Part shown: positions 1 to 5,289 of the stretch, one piece after another
How the letters are laid out: every line of letters starts with the position of its first letter
Numbering within the stretch: position 1 is the first letter of the stretch
NCBI GenBank assembly: GCA_022360075.1
Contig: JAKSDN010000219.1
Coordinates: forward strand, 1 to 5,812
Source: Kiloniellales bacterium
Lineage (GTDB): Bacteria > Pseudomonadota > Alphaproteobacteria > Kiloniellales > JAKSDN01
Length of the DNA: 5,812 nucleotides
Reading direction: 5' to 3'
Translations under genes and position numbers: made by a program
Notes under the pieces: generated by a model
Databases searched by the model: none
Told to the model about the DNA's origin: nothing
The model's input: the letters and a program-made list of their open reading frames with translations, nothing else

Positions 1-133
1 CAGCGCGCACGTGTTGATGGGCGCCTTGGACGGCCTGTTCCACTACCTCGGCCAGGAAGAGGCCGCGATTCGTAGCGATTCGATCAAGCGCACCACCGAG
101 CTGTTGCAGAGGGTGTTCGGCAGCCGGGGCTGA
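1..133 (+). CDS. C-terminal end of a probable TetR/AcrR-family regulator (partial)
   Basis: An open frame enters from the left edge (first complete codon at base 2) and ends at TGA 131-133, giving the last 43 residues of a protein. The visible tail begins SAHVLMGALDGL and ends LLQRVFGSRG. It is an amphipathic helical stretch of the kind seen in the ligand-binding/dimerisation domain of TetR-family repressors, where a small-residue and Leu-rich helix is followed by a last helix carrying spaced Leu residues. The DNA-binding domain lies outside the window, so the family call rests only on the general look of this tail and is tentative. The gene converges on the sugar ABC transporter operon, with 42 nt between the two stop codons. 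Whether it regulates that operon cannot be judged from here; unrelated helical proteins could look similar. Confidence 0.45.
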   Translation, partial: SAHVLMGALDGLFHYLGQEEAAIRSDSIKRTTELLQRVFGSRG

Positions 134-141
134 CGGAACCT

Positions 142-173
142 GTTCGGCGGAACACGCGCCGGCCGCTCCGAAC
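142..173. terminator. possible stem-loop between convergent genes
   Basis: GTTCGG (142-147) is the exact reverse complement of CCGAAC (168-173), with a 20-nt GC-rich loop. A CGGAAC copy also occurs at 134-139 and 148-153. The element fills the 42-nt gap between two converging stop codons, where a bidirectional terminator would be expected. There is no T-run on either side and the loop is long, so this is a weak candidate. Confidence 0.2.
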
Positions 174-175
174 CC

Positions 176-919
176 TCACCTGCCGGTCATGATGAGCTGT
201 GACAGGCGGGCCTCGCTTAGCTCGGCGACGGGGCGATCGCCGACCTTCCGCCCATTCTTGAGAACCAGGACCCGATCGCAGGTCGCGAGGACGTCGTCGA
301 GGTTGTGGCTGATCAGTAGGACGGTCACGCCGGCCGCCTTGAGGTGGCGCAGATAGTCGAGCACCCGCGCCTTCTCCTGCACGCCCAGCGCCGCCGTCGG
401 CTCGTCCAATAGCACGAGGCGCGCCTGCCAGCGCAGCGCCCGGCTGATGGCCACGGCCTGGCGTTGGCCGCCCGAGAGCCCGCTGACCGGCGCGTCCATC
501 GAAGGCAGCTCGATCTTGAGCGTGCCCAGGTGCTTTCGCGCTTCGCTGCGCATGGCCGCCTTGTCGAGAACGCGCAGGCCCGGCAGCAGGCTGCGACGGG
601 TCAGCTCCGAGCCGAGAAAGACGTTCTGGTAGATCGACAGGCGAGATGCCAGGGCCAGGTCCTGGTAGATCGTCGCGATCCCGGCCCGCAGCGCGGCCGC
701 CGGCGAAGCGAAGACGACCGGGGCATCGTCGAGCCGGATCTCGCCAGCGCTGGGCGTCTGGGCGCCGGCCAGTACCTTGATCAGGCTCGACTTGCCGGCG
801 CCGTTGTCGCCGCAGATCCCGAGCACCTCACCGGCGGCGACGTCGAAGCTCACGCCTTGCACGGCCTCGACAGCGCCGTAACGGACCGCGATGTCGCGCG
901 CTTCGAGCAGGCTCGACAC
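176..919 (-). CDS. sugar ABC transporter ATP-binding protein, single-domain FrcA-like type
   Basis: This is the cytoplasmic ATPase that powers sugar import. From the GTG at 919 it is 247 residues with a complete ABC signature set: Walker A GDNGAGKSS (about 37-45), Q-loop in IYQDLALA (Gln 86), signature LSGGQ (148-152), Walker B LVLLDEPTAAL (from 168) and the H-loop His in LISHN (205). CUT2 (ribose/xylose-class) ATPases usually carry two fused nucleotide-binding domains in about 500 residues. This one has a single domain, like FrcA of the rhizobial fructose importer, so it probably works as a homodimer. The frame stays open upstream to an ATG at 991, but that overlaps the binding-protein gene by 32 nt and adds an Arg/Gly-rich leader. 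The GTG placing MSSLLEARDIAVRYG first matches the family N-terminus better, although no clear ribosome binding site precedes it. It is the last gene of the operon, 40 nt after the binding-protein stop. Confidence 0.93.
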   Translation of the reverse strand: MSSLLEARDIAVRYGAVEAVQGVSFDVAAGEVLGICGDNGAGKSSLIKVLAGAQTPSAGEIRLDDAPVVFASPAAALRAGIATIYQDLALASRLSIYQNVFLGSELTRRSLLPGLRVLDKAAMRSEARKHLGTLKIELPSMDAPVSGLSGGQRQAVAISRALRWQARLVLLDEPTAALGVQEKARVLDYLRHLKAAGVTVLLISHNLDDVLATCDRVLVLKNGRKVGDRPVAELSEARLSQLIMTGR

Positions 920-959
920 GGGCGCTCGGCGAGCGATGGTGTCTAGGCTCGCGCCTCGG

Positions 960-1907
960 TCACCAGGGCCATTCGCCCTCCGACGGGACATTGGTCGGAT
1001 CGACCAGGACCGAGTCCATGTAGAGATAGGGACCGGCAGTGATCTCCTCTTTCTTTTGGGCCTGTAGAAGGAGCTTGTCGAAGGACTCGACGGCGGCCCG
1101 GCCCATGGTCTCGAAGGGAATCGCGACCGTCGCCGTGAACAGGCTCTCGGGATCGCGGATCCGGCGAAAGGCCTCCTGGCCGCCGTCGACGCCGGTCAGC
1201 AGGACCTGACCTTTCTTGTAGCCCTGGCCTTGGAGCAGATCGTCGATCACGAAGGCCTGACCATCGAAGGAGGTCCAGACCGCCTCGAACTCGCCGGCGT
1301 TCTTGAGGGCGAGCGCCTCCATGCCGGCGCGCACATCCTCGCGCCACGACTTGGTCTTGGCCATGGTGTGGCTGCCGACCAGCTCGATCCCTGTGTTCTC
1401 GCCAAGGACCACGTCCATCACCTTGCCCCGCGCGCGCGTACCGCCGTGGCCCTCGTAGCGCTGCATCAGCAGCCGGCCCTGATAGTTCATCAGGCCGAGC
1501 AGGTGGGTGGCGATCTTGGCGCCGACCTCGAACTCGTTGACGTTGACGTCGAACAGCGTGTGCGCGCTGGTCCCCGACATCACGGTGATCACGGGAACGC
1601 CCGCCTGCCCGGCCGCCTCCAGTTGCGTTTCGAGCTGCTGCACCTTGCCCATGGCGAGCACGATGCCGTCGACGCCGCTCTGCACGAGGTTCTCGAGCTG
1701 CGCGGCATGATCGGGCACCGAGCCGGCGGAGTTGAGCAGCGTGACCTCCCAGCCCTTGGCCTCCGCCGCGGTCTTGGCGGCGTTGGCCGTGCGCGCGTGG
1801 GTATCGGCCGACATCTGAAAGGCGATGATTCCGAGTTTCGTCGCGGCCTCGGCCGCGCCCGTCGTCAGGGCGGCGGCGAGTACCAACGCGGTGAACAAAC
1901 ACCTCAT
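960..1907 (-). CDS. periplasmic sugar-binding protein of the ABC transporter (Peripla_BP_4 type)
   Basis: This is the substrate-capture component, exported to the periplasm. From ATG 1907 it has 315 residues. A signal peptide (Met-Arg, then hydrophobic LFTALVLAAALTTG) probably ends at AEA|A near residue 21. Mature-protein landmarks of the ribose-binding-like fold are KLGIIAFQMSADTHART (sugar-cleft strand 1), the LVQSGVDGIVLAMG loop (about 74-87), AGVPVITVMSG (102-112), NVNEFEVGAKIATHLL (122-137), and VLLTGVDGGQEAF (235-247) near the second hinge. Start choice: GGGGGA (complement of 1916-1921) lies 8 nt before ATG 1907. ATGs at 1931 and 1982 are also in frame, but the first lacks a good Shine-Dalgarno and the second would bury the signal peptide. 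The FrcB/RbsB class fits, and the neighbours support it; the bound sugar cannot be deduced. Confidence 0.92.
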   Translation of the reverse strand: MRCLFTALVLAAALTTGAAEAATKLGIIAFQMSADTHARTANAAKTAAEAKGWEVTLLNSAGSVPDHAAQLENLVQSGVDGIVLAMGKVQQLETQLEAAGQAGVPVITVMSGTSAHTLFDVNVNEFEVGAKIATHLLGLMNYQGRLLMQRYEGHGGTRARGKVMDVVLGENTGIELVGSHTMAKTKSWREDVRAGMEALALKNAGEFEAVWTSFDGQAFVIDDLLQGQGYKKGQVLLTGVDGGQEAFRRIRDPESLFTATVAIPFETMGRAAVESFDKLLLQAQKKEEITAGPYLYMDSVLVDPTNVPSEGEWPW

Positions 1908-1941
1908 TGAGCTAGTCCCCCATGTCTTCATGTTTTCGTTT

Positions 1942-1961
1942 CTGGTTACGGCGCCAACCAG
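1942..1961 (-). other. intercistronic stem-loop between permease and binding-protein genes
   Basis: CTGGTT (1942-1947) pairs perfectly with AACCAG (1956-1961) around an 8-nt loop that itself contains the palindrome GGCGCC. It lies in the 88-nt gap between the permease stop and the binding-protein start. No U-tract follows, so a full terminator is unlikely. In other import operons such hairpins protect or process the mRNA so that binding protein is made in excess; applying that here is inference. Confidence 0.4.
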
Positions 1962-1995
1962 CCCGATTTCAACCTCGCACAAGTCGCCAGCAAAA

Positions 1996-2976
1996 TCATG
2001 ACGTTACGCCGAAAGCGGCACGGCGAAGCTGAGAGGCTGAGAGGCTCACCGACAGCAGAATTATGACGCCCAACACGATGTCCTGCACGTAGTATTCGGC
2101 GCCGAGCAGGGTGAGCCCGTTCGACAGCACACCTATGGTCAGCGTGCCGATCAGGGTGCCCGGGATGTTGGGCTTGCCCGGCTCGATCATGGTCATGCCG
2201 AGCAGCACGGCGGCGATTCCGGTCATCAGGAACTCGCCGGCGATGGTCGGGCTGGAAGAGCTGAGCGCTGAGGTCAGGAGTATGCCGACGATGCCGGCAC
2301 CGAGACCCGAGAGCGTCAAGCCGATCACCTTCATGCGGCGCGTTGCGATGCCGGCCAGGCGCGCCGCCTCCTCCGCCTCGCCGCTCGCGACCAGGTGAAC
2401 GCCGGCGCGGGTCTGCTTGACGAAGAACAGTGCGAGGCCGGCGATGATCACGACCCAGAGGATCAGCACCGGCAGGTCGAACAGCCGGCCGCGGCCGAGA
2501 AACAGGAAGGCCGGGTCTAGCTTGCCGACATAGGCGACGCCCTCGGTGATGAGGAACGAGAGGCCATTGGCGATCGTGGCCACCGCCAAAGTGGCGATCA
2601 ACGAGGGCACCTTGAAGCGCGTGACCAGCACGCCGTTGGCAAGGCCGAGGCATAGCGCAATCGCAAGCCCGGCCGCAATCCCGAGCCACACGGGCTGGCC
2701 GCCGAACAGAAGGCTTGCCGTTACGACACTCGCCAGGCTGGCGACATTGGCGATCGAGAGATCGAGCTCGCCGGCCATCAGGGCCAAGGTGAAGCCGGTT
2801 GCGATGATCGCGAGATAGCTGATCTGCTTCAGGACGTTCAGCAGGTTGATCGGATTGATGAAGTTCTCGGCCGCCAGGGAGAAGAACAGGATCAGCGCGA
2901 CCGCGCCCATCGCGGTGCCGTAGGTCGTGACGATATGCGGCCAGTCGATCGCGCGCCTTGGCAGGGTCTCGCTCAT
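1996..2976 (-). CDS. sugar ABC transporter permease, CUT2/RbsC-like (BPD_transp_2)
   Basis: This is the inner-membrane channel subunit, expected to form a homodimer driven by the single-domain ATPase. From ATG 2976 it is 326 residues, the normal size for this family. Hydrophobic segments run through the protein, for example about 21-37, 52-68, 95-118, 124-145, 168-186, 217-237, 249-264 and 272-292. Family landmarks are the LMAGELDLSIANVASLAS motif after the second helix (equivalent to the GGIDLSVG stretch of RbsC), VPSLIATLAVATIANGLSFL, and the cytoplasmic coupling loop GEAEEAARLAGI (about 199-210). The in-frame extension upstream of 2976 reads as Arg/Pro-rich non-family sequence overlapping the kinase gene, so it was rejected. 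The start lies 31 nt after the kinase stop. The C-terminal codons contain an 8-bp tandem repeat, and the last residues (SASQLRRAAFGVTS) may therefore differ from relatives. Confidence 0.93.
   Translation of the reverse strand: MSETLPRRAIDWPHIVTTYGTAMGAVALILFFSLAAENFINPINLLNVLKQISYLAIIATGFTLALMAGELDLSIANVASLASVVTASLLFGGQPVWLGIAAGLAIALCLGLANGVLVTRFKVPSLIATLAVATIANGLSFLITEGVAYVGKLDPAFLFLGRGRLFDLPVLILWVVIIAGLALFFVKQTRAGVHLVASGEAEEAARLAGIATRRMKVIGLTLSGLGAGIVGILLTSALSSSSPTIAGEFLMTGIAAVLLGMTMIEPGKPNIPGTLIGTLTIGVLSNGLTLLGAEYYVQDIVLGVIILLSVSLSASQLRRAAFGVTS
2028..2047. repeat. 8-bp tandem duplication in the permease C-terminal codons
   Basis: GCTGAGAG occurs at 2028-2035 and again immediately at 2036-2043, followed by a partial third unit GCTC. 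The coding strand reads it as Ser-Leu-Ser-Ala-Ser. The unit is not a multiple of three, so gain or loss of one copy would shift the reading frame of the last dozen or so residues. Confidence 0.85.
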
Positions 2977-3007
2977 CGCCTTGTTGTCCCGTGCCCCCCG
3001 CGCGCGG

Positions 3008-4537
3008 TCAATGCTCGCTTCGGTTCTCGGCAGCAAGACGGGCGAGCCCGGCGGAGGCCTCGCTGTTCGCGGCTTGCAGTTTCTCGAAAAGCGCGTAGAG
3101 CGCGTCGAAGGTCTCGGCCCTGGCAGGATCCGGCTTAAAGGTCGCAGCAGGCTTCGCCAAGGCTGTCTGCGCCTCGGCCAGCGAGGCATGCCTGCCTAGC
3201 CCGGTGAAGACCAGCATGGCTGCGCCGAGAAGGCCCGCCTCGCGCGCCGCGCCGCGCAGAACCGGTAGCTGCAAGATATCGGCCTTGGTCTGGCACCAGA
3301 GATCGCTGCCTGCGGCACCGCCGCCGATGTGCAAGGCGCGGGGCGGCTCGACCCCCGATGCGATCGCCCTTTGCAGGGCCAAGCGGTTGCCCAAGGCGAC
3401 GCCCTCTACCAGGCTCCGCAGCAAATCGTCCGGACGCTGCTCGGCCGACAGGCCGAAGAGGGCGCCGCGAAGATCCGGGTTCCAATGGGGCACGCGCTCG
3501 CCGTCGAGATACGGCAGAAAAAGCGGCGTCGACTCGGCGCGCGGCAGCGCCTCCAGCCGGGCGAGCAGCGCGGCCGGCTTGGACTCGCCGAGTCCCAACC
3601 AGGCAGCGACCGCCAGCAAGCTGCCGATACCGACCTGACTCGGCCCGCCGATCTGGTAGAGGGCCGGGCACCCGGCTTCGTCCAGCCAGCGCAGCGTGAG
3701 CAAGCCCTCGGCGTCCTGCGCCTGCGTCGCCATGACCCCGAAGACCTCCGTCGTGCCCGAGATGGCATAGGCGAGACCCGCGCGCAGCGCCCCGAGGCCG
3801 AGCACCGCGCACCAGGTATCGAGCGAGGCGAGGAAGACCGGCAGGCCGGCCAGGCGGTCGAAGGGTGCAGGCAGGCCCGCCTGGATACGGCCGATCTCCA
3901 TGCCGGGCGCCTGGGGTGGCGGCAGCAGATCGCCGGGCAGGCCGCAGGCCGCGAAGAGGCGCTGCCGCGCCGCCTCGGTCGCCTGGCCGAGCAGGCGGGC
4001 CATCGAGATGGCATCGCAGGCCGGCGTCCCGGTCAGACGGGCCGCCAGGTAGTCCTTGGGCTCGACGACGCGGGCCAGGCTTGCAAAGGCGACCGGCTCC
4101 TCGTCGCGGAGCCAGAGGATTCTGGCCAGTGGATGAAAGCCGTCGAGGCTGCCGACTTGAGGCCAGAAAGGCAGGTCGGCCCGATCTTCGCGCAGGACGG
4201 CCAATGCTTCGGCCTGCCGGCGCGCGCGGCTGTCGGCCCAGGTGATCGCCGGCCGGACGGGCTGCCCGGCCGTATCGAGAAAGACCTGCGTGCGGGTGAT
4301 GCCGGTGATGGCGAGGCCCACGGCCCGGTCGCCGCGCCGCGCGACCTGGTCGAGCAGCGTCGCGGTCACGGCCGCGAAGGCACGCCACCAGAGCCCCGGA
4401 TCGACCTCCTCGGCGGCGCCTGCAACCTGGCGCGCGAAGAGCATCTCCGCCTCCGCCCGCGTCTCGCCATCCTCGTCGAGCGCGCCGCCGCGCAGCGCCG
4501 AGCTTCCGAGATCGAAGCTCAAAGCGACTTCCGCCAC
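3008..4537 (-). CDS. FGGY-family carbohydrate kinase (xylulokinase-like)
   Basis: A cytoplasmic ATP-dependent kinase that should phosphorylate the imported sugar or its keto form. It has 509 residues, the usual FGGY length. The N-terminal domain opens with the phosphate-binding loop FDLGSSALRGG (8-18) and contains ITGITRTQVFLDTAGQPVRP followed by AITWADSRA. The catalytic base is expected at Asp240 in ASLDTWCAVLG. The C-terminal ATP domain has SGTTEVFG (260-267), LPYLDGERVPHWNPDLRGA (341-359) and the FGGY signature region IGGGAAGSDLWCQTKADIL (404-422), then EAGLLGAAMLV (433-443). The start is GTG at 4537, supported by AAGGA (complement of 4547-4551) 9 nt upstream. It is the first gene of the operon, ahead of permease, binding protein and ATPase. 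The specificity (xylulose, ribulose, another ketose or a polyol) cannot be fixed by inspection, so the family call is firm and the substrate is unknown. Confidence 0.94.
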   Translation of the reverse strand: MAEVALSFDLGSSALRGGALDEDGETRAEAEMLFARQVAGAAEEVDPGLWWRAFAAVTATLLDQVARRGDRAVGLAITGITRTQVFLDTAGQPVRPAITWADSRARRQAEALAVLREDRADLPFWPQVGSLDGFHPLARILWLRDEEPVAFASLARVVEPKDYLAARLTGTPACDAISMARLLGQATEAARQRLFAACGLPGDLLPPPQAPGMEIGRIQAGLPAPFDRLAGLPVFLASLDTWCAVLGLGALRAGLAYAISGTTEVFGVMATQAQDAEGLLTLRWLDEAGCPALYQIGGPSQVGIGSLLAVAAWLGLGESKPAALLARLEALPRAESTPLFLPYLDGERVPHWNPDLRGALFGLSAEQRPDDLLRSLVEGVALGNRLALQRAIASGVEPPRALHIGGGAAGSDLWCQTKADILQLPVLRGAAREAGLLGAAMLVFTGLGRHASLAEAQTALAKPAATFKPDPARAETFDALYALFEKLQAANSEASAGLARLAAENRSEH

Positions 4538-4713
4538 CCCGGACCGTCCTTCGACTGCCTACCCCAGCGCCACGGTTTGGCCCGCCCTGGCCGCGAACAC
4601 AAGGCCGCTCCCCAAGGCGCGGCTCGAGGGCCTGAGCGGCCGGCTCACCTTCCCGCGCGCAAACGAATCAAAAGCTTCACAAACGGCGAGTCATCCGTCC
4701 GGCGCTGGACGTC

Positions 4714-4745
4714 GTAAGAACGTTTAGAACAAGGAGGTAAGAACG
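4714..4745 (+). repeat. 9-bp direct repeat flanking the ribosome binding site
   Basis: GTAAGAACG is present at 4714-4722 and again at 4737-4745, 23 bp apart. The second copy ends directly against the ATG at 4746. A further AGAAC sits between them at 4726-4730. The repeat brackets the Shine-Dalgarno sequence, so a protein or RNA binding there could affect translation; that function is only a possibility. Confidence 0.7.
4731..4738 (+). promoter_or_regulatory. near-ideal ribosome binding site
   Basis: AAGGAGGT matches the full anti-Shine-Dalgarno sequence of 16S rRNA. GGAGG ends 8 nt before ATG 4746, which is ideal spacing. It is the strongest ribosome binding site in the window and is the main reason to accept the short downstream frame as a gene. 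Confidence 0.75.
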
Positions 4746-4919
4746 ATGCGCGGACGCAACGTCGTCAGACTGATCACGATCTTAGCGGCCTGTCTTGCCG
4801 CCTGCCTGTCAGTCGATCTTCGGCTGCGGTTCGGCCGCGCCAGGCTCGGTCGGCCGGGCTGGCGGCTGAGCGAAAGCGAAGCGATGGCTGTGCCGGTGGC
4901 CGGCGAAGGGCGGGCCTGA
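4746..4919 (+). CDS. small lipoprotein-like protein, unknown function
   Basis: A 57-residue frame (ATG 4746, TGA 4917-4919) preceded by a full AAGGAGGT site. The N-terminus is basic (Arg 2, 4 and 8), then hydrophobic VVRLITILAACLAACLSV, with two overlapping lipobox-like LAAC motifs (Cys16 and Cys20). This resembles a short lipoprotein or entericidin-like signal sequence. The rest is Arg-rich (ten Arg in all by hand count) and ends with SESEAMAVPVAGEGRA; it matches no family I recognise. Third positions are GC-rich (about 77% by hand count), slightly less extreme than the neighbours appear. It is divergent from the sugar operon and has no partner gene. From about residue 22 the next frame reads FGCGSAAPGSVGRAGG before its own stop, so a frameshift within the distal half is possible. 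The translation start is well supported; product and function are not. Confidence 0.55.
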   Translation: MRGRNVVRLITILAACLAACLSVDLRLRFGRARLGRPGWRLSESEAMAVPVAGEGRA

Positions 4920-4990
4920 CGCCCAACAGGAGAGACAGCGGGGAGCCGGTACTATGCGGTCCCAACGCTCGCTTCTGGCGCGGATGAGAG

Positions 4991-5003
4991 CCCGCCTCGC
5001 GGG
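4991..5003. terminator. weak hairpin in the gap between converging genes
   Basis: CCCGC (4991-4995) and GCGGG (4999-5003) form a perfect 5-bp GC stem with a 3-nt loop. It lies between the convergent small gene ending at 4919 and the leftward small gene ending at 5038, a place where terminators are expected. No T-run follows on the plus strand, and on the minus strand only CTCTC follows. Rho-independent termination is therefore doubtful. Confidence 0.25.
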
Positions 5004-5005
5004 AA

Positions 5006-5017
5006 ACAGTATACTGT
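5006..5017. repeat. perfect 12-bp palindrome ACAGTATACTGT
   Basis: The 12 bases read identically on both strands and contain a TATACT hexamer in each direction, in an otherwise GC-rich stretch. Just to the right, GAATAGC is repeated at 5023-5029 and 5032-5038, running into the stop codon of the leftward gene. The palindrome could be a regulator half-site pair or part of a transcription terminator; nothing in the sequence decides between these. Confidence 0.5.
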
Positions 5018-5037
5018 CCCCCGAATAGCCGGAATAG

Positions 5038-5244
5038 CTACTGGCCGATCTCGTCGGCGATCCAGTCGCAGACCACCCACCGGGCTTCGTTTCCCGCGCT
5101 TTCCGGGTGGTAGCAGCGATAGACATTGACGGCGGCCTCGAAGGCGGATCGGTCGGGCACGCCGCGCTGGCGTAGCTCGCGGTACGCGCGGGTCGCAGCA
5201 GCCTTGCAAGAGCAGTTGTTCATTGTGGCGATCGAGGCTCCCAT
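5038..5244 (-). CDS. small cysteine-containing protein downstream of ctaD, unknown function
   Basis: A 68-residue protein from ATG 5244 to TAG 5038-5040. The start is supported by AGGTGA (complement of 5249-5254) 4 nt upstream. A longer in-frame start at 5286 would overlap the ctaD end and was rejected; an ATG at 5223 lacks a well-placed site. After a short leader come CSC (10 and 12 by my count), then a helical segment RAYRELRQRGVPDRSAFEAA, VYRCYHP and VVCDWIADEIGQ at the C-terminus. The Arg/Glu-rich helix, VPDR turn and aromatic/His stretch read like a real compact soluble domain, and resemble small hypothetical proteins I associate with alphaproteobacteria, but I cannot name the family. 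There is no signal peptide or membrane segment. It starts 45 nt after the ctaD stop on the same strand, so it is probably co-transcribed. A role with the oxidase is a guess from position. Confidence 0.75.
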   Translation of the reverse strand: MGASIATMNNCSCKAAATRAYRELRQRGVPDRSAFEAAVNVYRCYHPESAGNEARWVVCDWIADEIGQ

Positions 5245-5262
5245 CACTTCACCTGTGTTTTG

Positions 5263-5277
5263 CGCCCTACCGGGGCG
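5263..5277 (-). other. stem-loop just after the ctaD stop
   Basis: On the minus strand CGCCC and GGGCG form a 5-bp GC stem around the 5-nt loop CGGTA, between the ctaD stop and the ribosome binding site of the small gene. No U-run follows, so mRNA processing or stabilisation, or no function at all, is more likely than termination. Confidence 0.3.
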
Positions 5278-5289
5278 GAAGCGCAAGCG

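Larger units (their letters stand above)
4538..4745. promoter_or_regulatory. divergent intergenic region with candidate operator repeats
   Basis: This 208-nt gap separates the start of the leftward sugar operon from the rightward small gene at 4746, so it should hold promoters for both. It is GC-rich except for an AT-rich island at 4661-4684. CAAACG occurs at 4660-4665 and again at 4680-4685, exactly 20 bp (about two helical turns) apart. An inverted repeat CGTCC/GGACG with a 6-nt loop lies at 4696-4711. I could not identify convincing -35/-10 hexamers on either strand. A role as operators is inference from position and spacing. Confidence 0.4.

Noticed and set aside
920..991. Longer ATPase starting at ATG 991
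   Set aside because: It would overlap the binding-protein gene and add a leader unlike the family N-terminus, with no better ribosome binding site.
943..1902. A 319-codon minus-strand frame overlapping the binding-protein gene
   Set aside because: It is an Arg/Gly-rich shadow; the overlapping frame has a signal peptide and full binding-protein landmarks.
3135..4388. A 417-codon minus-strand frame inside the kinase gene
   Set aside because: It is frame-shifted relative to the kinase and Arg/Ala/Gly-rich throughout with no motifs. The kinase frame explains the region.
3329..4717. A 462-codon open frame on the plus strand opposite the kinase gene
   Set aside because: It is antisense to a kinase with clear family motifs. 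Its product is Gln/Arg/Gly-rich with no recognisable domain, as expected from a GC-rich codon shadow.
4714..4730. EcfG general-stress sigma factor promoter (GGAAC/CGTT) near the small gene
   Set aside because: AGAAC and CGTT strings occur, but not in the needed GGAAC, spacing and order.
4774..4965. A 63-codon minus-strand frame opposite the small lipoprotein-like gene
   Set aside because: It has no ribosome binding site of note and a low-complexity Arg/Pro/Ser composition. The plus-strand frame has far better start evidence.
5006..5017. LexA (SOS) box at the palindrome
   Set aside because: The known E. coli-type box is CTGT-N8-ACAG; here the half-sites are in the opposite order and spacing, and the alphaproteobacterial LexA site is a GTTC direct repeat.
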